Shown in pieces: positions 1-6,918 of a stretch of 64,000 nucleotides of DNA (its first letter is position 1; each line of letters begins with the position of its first letter). The notes beneath the pieces were generated by a model. It searched no databases and was not told the DNA's origin. It worked only from the letters and a program-made list of their open reading frames with translations. The position numbers and the translations under genes were made by a program. Source of the DNA: Streptomyces rubiginosohelvolus (GTDB taxonomy: Bacteria; Actinomycetota; Actinomycetes; Streptomycetales; Streptomycetaceae); assembly GCF_014649875.1 (NCBI RefSeq), contig NZ_BMTW01000015.1, positions 62,001-126,000 on the forward strand, read 5' to 3'.

Positions 1-623
1 GTCACCGTCGACAACTCGGGCCGGGCCGAGGCGAGATGGCGCATGGTGTCGATGAGGTCCTCCCGCGAGGGCAGGTCGAGCGCGTTGAACGGCTCGTCGA
101 GCAGCAGCAGTGCCGGGTCCGCCATGAGGGCGCGGGCGATGAGGATCCGGGCGCGCTGGCCACCCGAGCAGACGCCGTACTCACGGTCGGCGAGGTCCTT
201 GATCTGGAGTTCGGCGAGCAGCGCGTGGGCCCGCTCGCGCACCTCGCCGTCGTACTTCCTCCACAGCGGCTGGACCGTGCCGGTGTGGCCGGTGAGCACG
301 ACGCCGTGGCCCGTCAGGTCGCCCGGGACGCGGGAGGTCGAGACGTGGCCGATCAGGGCGCGCAGATCCCGCACGTCGACCCGGCCGAGCCGGTGGCCGA
401 GGACCTCGACCGTGCCGGCCGTCGGGAAAGCGGTGGCGCCGACGAGACGCAGGACGCTGGTCTTTCCCGCCCCGTTGGGACCGAGCAGCGCCCAGTGCTC
501 ACCGGCCCGGACGGTCCAGTCGACGGCGTCGAGGATGACCTGCCCGCCGCTGTGGCGGCGCATGCTCACACCGTCGAGGGCGGCGACCACACGCCCGTGA
601 CTGATGCCGGTGTTCCCGTCCAT
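1..623 (-). CDS. ABC transporter ATP-binding protein (3' end beyond the window)
   Basis: Cytoplasmic ATPase subunit of an ABC system; the substrate cannot be read from the sequence. Walker A (GPNGAGKTS) lies near the N-terminus, followed by a signature CSGGQRAR (Cys in place of the usual Leu) and Walker B LLLLDEPFNALD. The C-terminal part runs off the left edge. The ATG at 623 is preferred because a GGGG stretch lies about 12 nt upstream; an in-frame GTG at 656 is possible but has no visible ribosome-binding site. No permease gene is visible on this side, so the partner must be outside the window or absent. The family assignment is certain, the role unknown. Confidence 0.85.
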   Translation of the reverse strand, partial: MDGNTGISHGRVVAALDGVSMRRHSGGQVILDAVDWTVRAGEHWALLGPNGAGKTSVLRLVGATAFPTAGTVEVLGHRLGRVDVRDLRALIGHVSTSRVPGDLTGHGVVLTGHTGTVQPLWRKYDGEVRERAHALLAELQIKDLADREYGVCSGGQRARILIARALMADPALLLLDEPFNALDLPSREDLIDTMRHLASARPELSTV

Positions 624-746
624 GGCGTCGGTCGACCCCTTCGCGTCGGTGTTCACCGCACGAAGGGTAGCTGTAGACGGCATTTACCCGTTGCGGGTGA
701 CTGCATCGTGGAACCGCGGCCCATGGGCGCCGCGGCACCGCGGACC

Positions 747-1112
747 TCAGCGCCGCGCCAGCGCCAGCACGCTCAGCCCGAACATCAGGACGCCCAGGGG
801 GAGATGCACCGACGGTATGTGCGCGATACCGACCGCCACCTGGACCGAGGCGAGGACCAGGAAGCCGACGGCGTGCCCGACGGGCCGGGGCGAGCCGCCG
901 CCCGGCTTCCACGCCAGCACGGCGGCGAGCACGTACAGCATCGACGCCCCGTACATCACGCGCGCCCCGACGCTGTGCAGGACCTCGCCGTAGGCCGAGG
1001 TCATCAGCAGTCCGGAGGAGACCGCCTGAAGGAAGATGGTCAGGGTCTGCAGGGCGATCGCGATCCGCAGGAACGAGAAGCCGCTCCGCTCCGTCGTCAC
1101 GTGGGTGGTCAT
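747..1112 (-). CDS. Small four-TM membrane protein
   Basis: A 121-residue protein with about four hydrophobic segments (roughly residues 12-36, 44-68, 80-98 and 102-120) and almost no soluble part, so an integral membrane protein. No catalytic motif is visible. It is divergent from the ECF41-like sigma gene starting at 1209, with 96 bp between them holding the palindrome CCGCCCGTCGGGCGG. ECF41 sigma genes often sit beside the genes they control, so this membrane protein is a candidate target; that is inference from position. Function unknown. Confidence 0.75.
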   Translation of the reverse strand: MTTHVTTERSGFSFLRIAIALQTLTIFLQAVSSGLLMTSAYGEVLHSVGARVMYGASMLYVLAAVLAWKPGGGSPRPVGHAVGFLVLASVQVAVGIAHIPSVHLPLGVLMFGLSVLALARR

Positions 1113-1128
1113 GCCGGGCCCCCATTTC

Positions 1129-1143
1129 CCGCCCGTCGGGCGG
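1129..1143. promoter_or_regulatory. Palindrome in the divergent spacer before the sigma gene
   Basis: CCGCCCGTCGGGCGG is a perfect 7+1+7 palindrome in the 96-bp spacer between the divergent membrane-protein and sigma-factor genes, about 17 bp upstream of the membrane-protein start. It could be an operator, or a hairpin in the leader. GC-rich palindromes arise easily at this base composition, so confidence is low. Confidence 0.3.
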
Positions 1144-1208
1144 TAGATCGATAAGGTCTCACCAGCCCGACGAGACGGGCCCGCGAAAGGTAAGGCGAGG
1201 GGGCGGCG

Positions 1209-2135
1209 GTGAGCCGGGAGACTGCGGGGGCGAATGCCGAGGAGACAGCCGGTGAGCGGCGCCAACTGTTGAATGTCGCCTATCGGTTGCTCGGCTCGGT
1301 CGCCGAGTCCGAGGACGCCGTGCAGGAGGCCTACACCCGCTGGTACGCGCTGCCGCGCTGCCGGCGGGACGAGATCGCCTCCCCCGGCGCCTGGCTGACG
1401 ACGGTCACCGGCCGCATCTGCCTGGACGTTCTCGGCTCGGCGCGGGCCCGGCGGGAACGCTATGTCGGCGTGTGGCTGCCCGATCCGCTGCCCGACCGCG
1501 CGGAGTGGGGCCTCGCCCCGAGCACGGGCCTCGCCGACCCCGCTGACCAGATGGTCCTGGACGAGTCGGTGACCATGGCCTTCCTCGTCGTCCTGGAGTC
1601 GATGACCCCCGCCGAGCGCGTCGCGTTCGTCCTGCACGACGTCTTCCGCTACCCGTTCGCCGAGATCGCCGCCGTCCTCGGCCGCACCCCCGCGGCCTGC
1701 AAGCAACTGGCCGCGTCCGCCCGACGCCGGGTGCGCGCCGCGCGGGCTCCGGTGTCGGTGGGGGAGACCGGGCGGGCCGACGCGGTGCGGCAGGTCAAAG
1801 AGGCGTGGGAGAGGAAGGACATCGCTGCTCTCGTCGACCTCCTCGACCCGGCCGCGGTGATGACCGCCGACGGTGGGGGCCTGGTCGGAGCCTCTCTGCG
1901 GCCGATCGAGGGCGGTGCGCGCATCGCCCAGTACATGGTCGCCATCGCCGACAAGGCCCCGGGGCTCGAACTCCTGGAGCGGTCGGTCAACGGCGCCCCG
2001 GGCCTCGTGGCCCGGCGCGACGGCGTCGTCATGACCGTGGCGTCGTTCGACGTCACCGACGGCCGCGTCACCCGGATCTGGGCGGTCCGCAACCCGGAGA
2101 AGCTGCGGCCGTGGGCCCGCCATGACCTGTCCTAG
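1209..2135 (+). CDS. ECF41-type RNA polymerase sigma factor with SnoaL-like C-terminal domain
   Basis: 308 residues. Sigma region 2 is at about 18-85 (LLGSVAESEDAVQEAY) and region 4 at about 130-180 (LGRTPAACKQLAASARRR). A C-terminal SnoaL-like domain at about 190-300 carries the two hallmarks of group ECF41: a DGGG motif (ADGGGLVG) and an NPEKL motif near the end. In characterised ECF41 members this extension modulates activity in place of a separate anti-sigma factor; consistent with that, no anti-sigma gene is adjacent. The start is the GTG at 1209. The gene ends inside a hairpin shared with the convergent PPOX gene. Confidence 0.9.
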   Translation: MSRETAGANAEETAGERRQLLNVAYRLLGSVAESEDAVQEAYTRWYALPRCRRDEIASPGAWLTTVTGRICLDVLGSARARRERYVGVWLPDPLPDRAEWGLAPSTGLADPADQMVLDESVTMAFLVVLESMTPAERVAFVLHDVFRYPFAEIAAVLGRTPAACKQLAASARRRVRAARAPVSVGETGRADAVRQVKEAWERKDIAALVDLLDPAAVMTADGGGLVGASLRPIEGGARIAQYMVAIADKAPGLELLERSVNGAPGLVARRDGVVMTVASFDVTDGRVTRIWAVRNPEKLRPWARHDLS

Positions 2136-2149
2136 GGCAGGTCATGGCG
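2118..2149. terminator. Bidirectional hairpin between convergent genes
   Basis: A 12-bp stem (2118-2129 with 2138-2149) encloses an 8-nt loop holding the TAG stop of the sigma gene. It lies between the convergent sigma gene and the PPOX gene ending at 2164, so it can serve both as a factor-independent terminator. There is no U tract, as is usual in Streptomyces. Confidence 0.7.
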
Positions 2150-2163
2150 ACAAGAGCGCCCTC

Positions 2164-2823
2164 CTACTCGTACCGGTACTTCAGCGATTCCGCCTCGCGC
2201 TGCTCGATGTCTGCGATCGTCAGCTCCGGCATCCGCAGCTGCGCCAGGGTCACCTCGGCCGAGGTCGGCTGGGCGTCCGCCGGCAGCCACTGCTCCGGCT
2301 TCCAGGCCCCGCTGCGCAGCAGCGACTTGGGGCAGTGCGGGTAGACCTCCTCGATCCCGATCACCAAGGCGCTCGCCGGCGGCTTGCCCACGGCGGTGAG
2401 TTGCGACAGCAGCTCCGGGCGGGTGGAGACACAGGCCCGGCCGTTCACCCGGAGCGTCGTGGTGCGCCCCGGAATGAAGAACAGCAGCCCGGCCCGTCCG
2501 GTGGCGATGACGTTCTGCAGCGTGTCCAGCCGCTTGTTGCCGGTCGCGTCCGGTATCGCCACCGTCCGTGCGTCCAGGACGGAGACGAACCCGGCCGGGC
2601 CGCCACGCGGCGAGACATCGCAGTTGCCCTCCGCGTCCGCGCTGGCGACCAGGACCAGTGACGAGCACCCGATCAACCGCTGTGTCTGCTCGGTGAGTTC
2701 GGTCATCTGCTTGCGGATGGCCGCGGCCCCGGGCAGTTCGTAGGCGCGGCGCAGCGCCTCCTGGTCGGTCACGGCGTCGAGGCGGAGCGAGTCGAAAGCG
2801 CTGCCAGCAAGGGGTGTCGTCAT
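2164..2823 (-). CDS. PPOX-type FMN-binding flavoprotein (MSMEG_1061-like)
   Basis: 219 residues with the split-barrel fold of pyridoxamine 5'-phosphate oxidase-like proteins. Recognisable are the SPRGGPAGFV segment (about residue 75), the GNKRLDTLQN segment and the GRAGLLFFIPG strand typical of the MSMEG_1061 subfamily. Such proteins bind FMN or F420 and reduce small molecules; the substrate here is unknown. The start is ATG 2823 (MTTPLAGS). It is convergent with the sigma gene and the likely first gene of its own unit. Confidence 0.8.
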   Translation of the reverse strand: MTTPLAGSAFDSLRLDAVTDQEALRRAYELPGAAAIRKQMTELTEQTQRLIGCSSLVLVASADAEGNCDVSPRGGPAGFVSVLDARTVAIPDATGNKRLDTLQNVIATGRAGLLFFIPGRTTTLRVNGRACVSTRPELLSQLTAVGKPPASALVIGIEEVYPHCPKSLLRSGAWKPEQWLPADAQPTSAEVTLAQLRMPELTIADIEQREAESLKYRYE

Positions 2824-2878
2824 GCCTGTGACCCTAATAGGGGGTGCCGATCCCGGCCGGTGGGGCACGGCCGGCCGG

Positions 2879-3919
2879 TCAGTACGGCGGCAGCCGCAGC
2901 GCCCCCGTGCCCTCGCGGACGTCATGGACGAGCCGGATCTTCCCCACCGGATTGCCACGCTCGTCCGTCGTCACCAGGGCCGCGTCGTCGGCGTTGACGC
3001 ACCGCCCGCGCGCCCCCGGCTCGGGGCAGAACAGGACGTAACCGGTCTGCCGGTCCACCCGGCCCGGCTCCAGCCGCCAGATCCACTGGTAGTCGCTCAC
3101 GACCACCCGGGGGTAGGTGGCGCGCAACCGCTCCTTCACCGCGTTCTGCACGGTGCCGCCGAACTCCTGCCTCTCCCGGAACGGGCGGACAACCCTGGCG
3201 CTGCCCGTCGTGTCGACCCGGCCCGCCTCGATCTCGTAACTCGCCGAGAAATACGCGTGCTTGGTGAGCGAGGCCAGGAGGTCCGACCGGGTCAGCCGCA
3301 TCACCGTCGGCCAGGAACCCTTGCCCCGGTCGCGCCGGTCGGCGACCGACGGGGAGACCACGTTCACGTACGAGGCCTGCGCCTTCGCCAACGCGCTGCC
3401 GGCCCCGCTCGCCGTGACCCACCGCTGGACGCACTCCCCGATCTCGCCGAGCACCTTCGTCACGGTGGCGTTCGTCAGCTCGGCCACCACGTAGGGCGGG
3501 GTGCCGGTCGGGCCCAGGGCGACGACCTCGTAGCCGCAGGCGTCGAAGGCGTCCCGGAGCGTACGGAAGTCCTCGGCCTGCTGCCGCCCGCGCTCCACGG
3601 CCTCGGCCAGCACGCCCGCGCACTCCTTCCGGTCGCACATGCCCCGGTCCGCCTCGTCCGTGTCGATGCGGAGCCGGACCACGGCGTCGCGGTCGCCGGT
3701 CACCGCGAACGTGACCTCCGAGCCGCCGGAACCCGGGAAGAGCGTGCGGGCCCCGATCGCCTTGAGCTGCCCGGGGAAGTGCTTCTCGGCCAGCTCCTCC
3801 GCCGCCCGGCGGTCGTCCTTCGTGTCCACCACGCCGCACGCGCCCAGCAGCACGACCAGCGAACCCGCCAGTGCGCCGGTGAGCCCGGCTCTCCACCGTC
3901 TGCGGCGTGATCCGGCCAT
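2879..3919 (-). CDS. Secreted lipoprotein, function unknown
   Basis: 346 residues starting at ATG 3919, which has GGAGGAG six bases upstream; a GTG at 3934 would lie inside that ribosome-binding site. An Arg-rich n-region is followed by a hydrophobic core and a lipobox ending LLGACG at about residue 28, so the protein is probably exported and lipid-anchored. The mature part is soluble, with a predicted mix of alpha and beta, several paired Cys and no recognised domain. It lies just upstream of the PPOX gene on the same strand (55-bp gap), but no functional link is evident. Confidence 0.75.
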   Translation of the reverse strand: MAGSRRRRWRAGLTGALAGSLVVLLGACGVVDTKDDRRAAEELAEKHFPGQLKAIGARTLFPGSGGSEVTFAVTGDRDAVVRLRIDTDEADRGMCDRKECAGVLAEAVERGRQQAEDFRTLRDAFDACGYEVVALGPTGTPPYVVAELTNATVTKVLGEIGECVQRWVTASGAGSALAKAQASYVNVVSPSVADRRDRGKGSWPTVMRLTRSDLLASLTKHAYFSASYEIEAGRVDTTGSARVVRPFRERQEFGGTVQNAVKERLRATYPRVVVSDYQWIWRLEPGRVDRQTGYVLFCPEPGARGRCVNADDAALVTTDERGNPVGKIRLVHDVREGTGALRLPPY

Positions 3920-4114
3920 GATCTGCTCCTCCACCTGGTCCAGCCGTCGGGTCTCGCCCCGTGCTCCTGTGACCGTAGGACCAGTCTCCGCACGGCGGAT
4001 GAGTACGCCTACTCAACCCCGGTGCGCACAGCGCCCCGAGCCCCTCCCGTGCACCTCCTGTCATTGGCATGGACCTGACTCTTGAACTCCGCTACAGTCC
4101 GGGAACGGCACATC

Positions 4115-4128
4115 TGAGAGCGCTCTCA
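4115..4128. promoter_or_regulatory. LacI-family operator (copy 1 of 4)
   Basis: TGAGAGCGCTCTCA is a perfect 14-bp palindrome 79 bp upstream of the protease start. The 12-bp core GAGAGCGCTCTC recurs at 5531-5542, 6843-6854 and 19049-19060. It resembles the CebR box TGGGAGCGCTCCCA known from Streptomyces LacI-family regulators. The likely binder is the LacI protein at 17938-19026, whose own gene carries copy 4. Confidence 0.75.
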
Positions 4129-4206
4129 AAGGCACGATCGGATCGCGCTCCCGGACGCCTCCCGTTCCACCCCCACGTCGCTGGAACAACAGGAAGGGTC
4201 ACTCCC

Positions 4207-5349
4207 TTGAGACACGCAACCCTGCTGCGGACCGGTCTGTCCGCACTCCTGGTCATCGGAGCCTGGACCGCCGCCGGTCCGGTGTCCGCCTCCGCCGCGC
4301 CCGCCCCCGCCGAACCTCCCGCCTCCGCCGCCCTGCTCTCCGCGATGCAGCGCGACCTCGGCCTCACCGAGAAGCAGGCCCTCACCCGGCTCGCCGACGA
4401 GAAGGCCGCCACCGCCCTGGAGAAGAAGGCGCAGCGCGCCGCCGGCTCCGCCTTCGGGGGCTCCTGGCTCGACGCGAAGACCGGCAGGCTGACCATCGCG
4501 GTCACCACCGCCGGGAAGGCCGAAGCCGTACGGGCGACCGGTGCCGACACCCGGCTCGTCGAGCACTCGGCCAAGAGCCTCGACGCCGCCAAGGCGCGGA
4601 TCGACGCCCTGAAGGCCCCGTCCGGGGTGAGCAGCTGGCACGTCGACCCGGCCACTAGCCGCGTCGTCGTGAACGTCGTCGCCGCCGAGCAGACTGACAA
4701 CGATGTCCGCACCTTTGTCGCCAAGGCCCGCAAGGCCGGTCCCGTCACGGTGAAGACGACCGCCGAGGCTCCGCAGACCTTCGCCGCCGGAACGGTCGGC
4801 GGCGACCCGTACTACACGGGCAACGTCCGCTGTTCCATCGGCTTCTCCGTGCACGGCGGCTTCGTCACCGCAGGCCACTGCGGGGGCACCGGCCAGCAGG
4901 TCCGCGGCTGGGACAACTCCTACATCGGCAACTTCCAGGGCTCGTCCTTCCCCGGTGACGACTACGCCTGGGTGAACGTCGGCAGCGGCTGGTGGACCGT
5001 CCCGGTCGTGCTCGGCTGGGGCACCGTCCCGGACCAGCTCGTCCGTGGCTCGATCGAGGCCCCGATCGGCGCCTCGATCTGCCGCTCCGGTTCCACCACG
5101 CGCTGGCACTGCGGCCGCGTCCTCGCCAAGAACGAGACCGTCAACTACAGCCAGGGCGCCGTCCACCAGATGACCAAGACGAGCGTCTGCGCCCAGGGCG
5201 GCGACTCCGGAGGCTCGTTCATCAGCGGCGACCAGGCCCAGGGCGTCACCTCCGGCGGCTGGGGCAACTGCACCAGCGGCGGCGAGACCTGGTACCAGCC
5301 GATCAACGAGATCCTCAACCGATACGGGCTGAGGCTGCACACCGCGTGA
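4207..5349 (+). CDS. Secreted S1-family serine protease (alpha-lytic/streptogrisin type) with pro-region
   Basis: 380 residues from a TTG start at 4207 preceded by AGGAAGGG. A signal peptide (about 1-31, ending SASA) is followed by a pro-region of about 155 residues like that of alpha-lytic protease, which acts as folding chaperone. The mature domain begins near residue 198 (TVGGDPYY). The catalytic triad is complete: His224 in TAGHC, Asp252 in PGDDYAWV, Ser334 in GDSGGS. The mature part aligns well with Nocardiopsis and Streptomyces chymotrypsin-like proteases. Cys pairs flank His224 and Ser334. The upstream GAGAGCGCTCTC operator places it under the LacI-family regulator at 17938, unusual for a protease and suggesting co-expression with polymer-degrading genes downstream. 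Confidence 0.92.
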   Translation: MRHATLLRTGLSALLVIGAWTAAGPVSASAAPAPAEPPASAALLSAMQRDLGLTEKQALTRLADEKAATALEKKAQRAAGSAFGGSWLDAKTGRLTIAVTTAGKAEAVRATGADTRLVEHSAKSLDAAKARIDALKAPSGVSSWHVDPATSRVVVNVVAAEQTDNDVRTFVAKARKAGPVTVKTTAEAPQTFAAGTVGGDPYYTGNVRCSIGFSVHGGFVTAGHCGGTGQQVRGWDNSYIGNFQGSSFPGDDYAWVNVGSGWWTVPVVLGWGTVPDQLVRGSIEAPIGASICRSGSTTRWHCGRVLAKNETVNYSQGAVHQMTKTSVCAQGGDSGGSFISGDQAQGVTSGGWGNCTSGGETWYQPINEILNRYGLRLHTA

Positions 5350-5416
5350 TCCGGGGGAGCCGTCCCGCCGTCCTCCCCGGCGGAGCGTGCCCCGGCAGTA
5401 CGACGTAGGACCAGCG

Positions 5417-5444
5417 AGCGGCCCCGCCGGAGTGCGGGGCCGCT
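5417..5444 (+). terminator. Terminator of the S1 protease gene
   Basis: An 11-bp stem (5417-5427 with 5434-5444; core GCGGCCCCGC) with a 6-nt loop, followed by TTCCTTG. It lies 68 bp after the protease stop. Confidence 0.75.
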
Positions 5445-5529
5445 TCCTTGCGCCAACAGCCGTTGGGCAGCGCATCGTTCACAAGCTATTGACACCCTCT
5501 CAGCCTCGGCGCAACACTGGCACCGCTTT

Positions 5530-5543
5530 GGAGAGCGCTCTCC
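5530..5543. promoter_or_regulatory. LacI-family operator (copy 2 of 4)
   Basis: GGAGAGCGCTCTCC is a perfect 14-bp palindrome about 36 bp downstream of the TTGACA box and 132 bp upstream of the DUF1996 start. The core matches copies 1, 3 and 4, so this transcript should follow the same regulator. Confidence 0.75.
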
Positions 5544-5675
5544 CAGAGGGATCCCGCGGTCCGCCGGCCTCGTGACGCGCAGGGTGGAGTCTCTTCCCGG
5601 CTGCACCGTCCAGCTCACCCTTTCCCCCCACCGTGCACCCGAAGTGCAGGGATGAAGAGCGGCATGGAGGTCCCT

Positions 5676-6797
5676 ATGGTGACAAGACTCAACCGATCAA
5701 CTCTGGTGTCCGTACTGGTCGTTGCCACCGCCCTGGCGCTGGTCGCGCTCGGGCTGTCCGCGATCGCGAACGCCGGTCCGGCCGCCGCCGGTGCGGCCCC
5801 GGAGGCGGCCGGCAAGTCCGCCGCGGCCTCGCACGCCATGCAGGGGCACAAGATGGCCCCGGCGAAGCCCGTGGCCTTCGGGGACGACCCCGACGGCGAC
5901 GGCTACATACCCGCGGAACCGCCGGTCACGGGCGTCGAGCCGTCCGACGAGATCCCGCCGCACCGCTACTTCCACGAGTTCCAGGCGAACTGCTCGGTCA
6001 ACCACACCGCGCCGGACGACCCGATCGTCTATCCGGGCCAGGCCGGCGCCTCGCACGACCACACGTTCATGGGCAACGACACCACGAACGCGAACAGCAC
6101 CACCGCAACCCTGAGCGCGGGCGGCACCAAGTGCGTGGCGCCCGGTGACCGGTCCGCGTACTGGATGCCGACCCTCTACAACGGGAACGAGGAGGTCCGC
6201 CCGATCGGCCCCCAGACCATCTACTACAAGGCCGGAGTCACCGACTACCGCACCGTCCGGCCCTTCCCCAAGGGGCTGCGGTTCGTCGTCGGCAGCCCCA
6301 CGCAGACCGCCGAGGAGTTCCGCAACCACCCCGGCATGGTCGAGGGGTACGAGTGCGGCGAGAGCTACCACAACTACGACTTCCCGGCCGCCTGCCCGAC
6401 CAGCCAGGACACCCAGCTCAACCTGCGCATGCAGGCGCCCAGTTGCTGGGACGGCAAGTATCTGGACACCCCCGACCACAAGGCCCACATGGCCTACCCG
6501 GTCGTGACGGGGGCCAACCAGGACGTCTGCCCGCCGAGTCACCCGGTCGCCCTGCCGATGATCGAGTTCAAGATGGCATGGCCGGTCAACGGTGACATGT
6601 CGCAGGTGAGACTGGCCAGCGGCACCGGCCACTCCTTCCACTACGACTTCTTCAACGCCTGGGACGACGCCACGCTCGACGCCCTCGTCGACCATTGCAT
6701 CGTGGGCGCTCTCCAGTGCAACGCCCGTGGCTACGACGAGAACAACCCGGGCGAGGGCGCGGCCCTCGACGAGAACTACGAACTGCCCCGACCCTGA
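5676..6797 (+). CDS. Secreted DUF1996 protein
   Basis: 373 residues from ATG 5676, which has GGAGGT five bases upstream; ATGs at 5652 and 5664 lack such a site. The N-terminal hydrophobic segment (about 10-32, ending ANA) is a signal peptide. The body matches the DUF1996 family of secreted fungal and actinobacterial proteins, with HRYFHEFQANCSVNHTAPDD, SHDHTFMGND and a C-terminal HSFHYDFFNAW segment. The many His and Asp suggest metal or sugar binding, which is unproven. It sits between two co-regulated secreted hydrolases and has the same operator, so a role in breaking down or binding a polymer is likely. Confidence 0.85.
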   Translation: MVTRLNRSTLVSVLVVATALALVALGLSAIANAGPAAAGAAPEAAGKSAAASHAMQGHKMAPAKPVAFGDDPDGDGYIPAEPPVTGVEPSDEIPPHRYFHEFQANCSVNHTAPDDPIVYPGQAGASHDHTFMGNDTTNANSTTATLSAGGTKCVAPGDRSAYWMPTLYNGNEEVRPIGPQTIYYKAGVTDYRTVRPFPKGLRFVVGSPTQTAEEFRNHPGMVEGYECGESYHNYDFPAACPTSQDTQLNLRMQAPSCWDGKYLDTPDHKAHMAYPVVTGANQDVCPPSHPVALPMIEFKMAWPVNGDMSQVRLASGTGHSFHYDFFNAWDDATLDALVDHCIVGALQCNARGYDENNPGEGAALDENYELPRP

Positions 6798-6812
6798 CCC
6801 TCCCCTTGGCGT

Positions 6813-6845
6813 CTCCCTCATGGGTGCACCGCGCCCATGAGGGAG
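6813..6845 (+). terminator. Terminator of the DUF1996 gene, overlapping operator copy 3
   Basis: A perfect 12-bp stem (6813-6824 with 6834-6845) and a 9-nt loop begin 16 bp after the stop codon. The right arm shares its last bases (6842-6845) with the next operator, so the end of one unit and the control site of the next overlap. Confidence 0.8.
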
Positions 6846-6855
6846 AGCGCTCTCC
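6842..6855. promoter_or_regulatory. LacI-family operator (copy 3 of 4)
   Basis: GGAGAGCGCTCTCC, identical over 14 bp to copies 2 and 4, lies 64 bp upstream of the secreted glycosidase gene and overlaps the preceding terminator by four bases. Confidence 0.75.
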
Positions 6856-6918
6856 AAGTTCTCCCGTACCTCGGCATCCCCACCCGCACCCCGACTCCCG
6901 TGAGGAGCTTCTCCCCCC

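Larger units (their letters stand above)
5350..5675. other. Intergenic region with terminator, promoter-like box and operator
   Basis: These 326 bp hold the protease terminator (5417-5444), a TTGACA box at 5489-5494 that could be a -35 element with no convincing -10, and the operator at 5530-5543. The leader after the operator runs about 130 bp to the DUF1996 start. I see no small gene in it. Confidence 0.6.
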
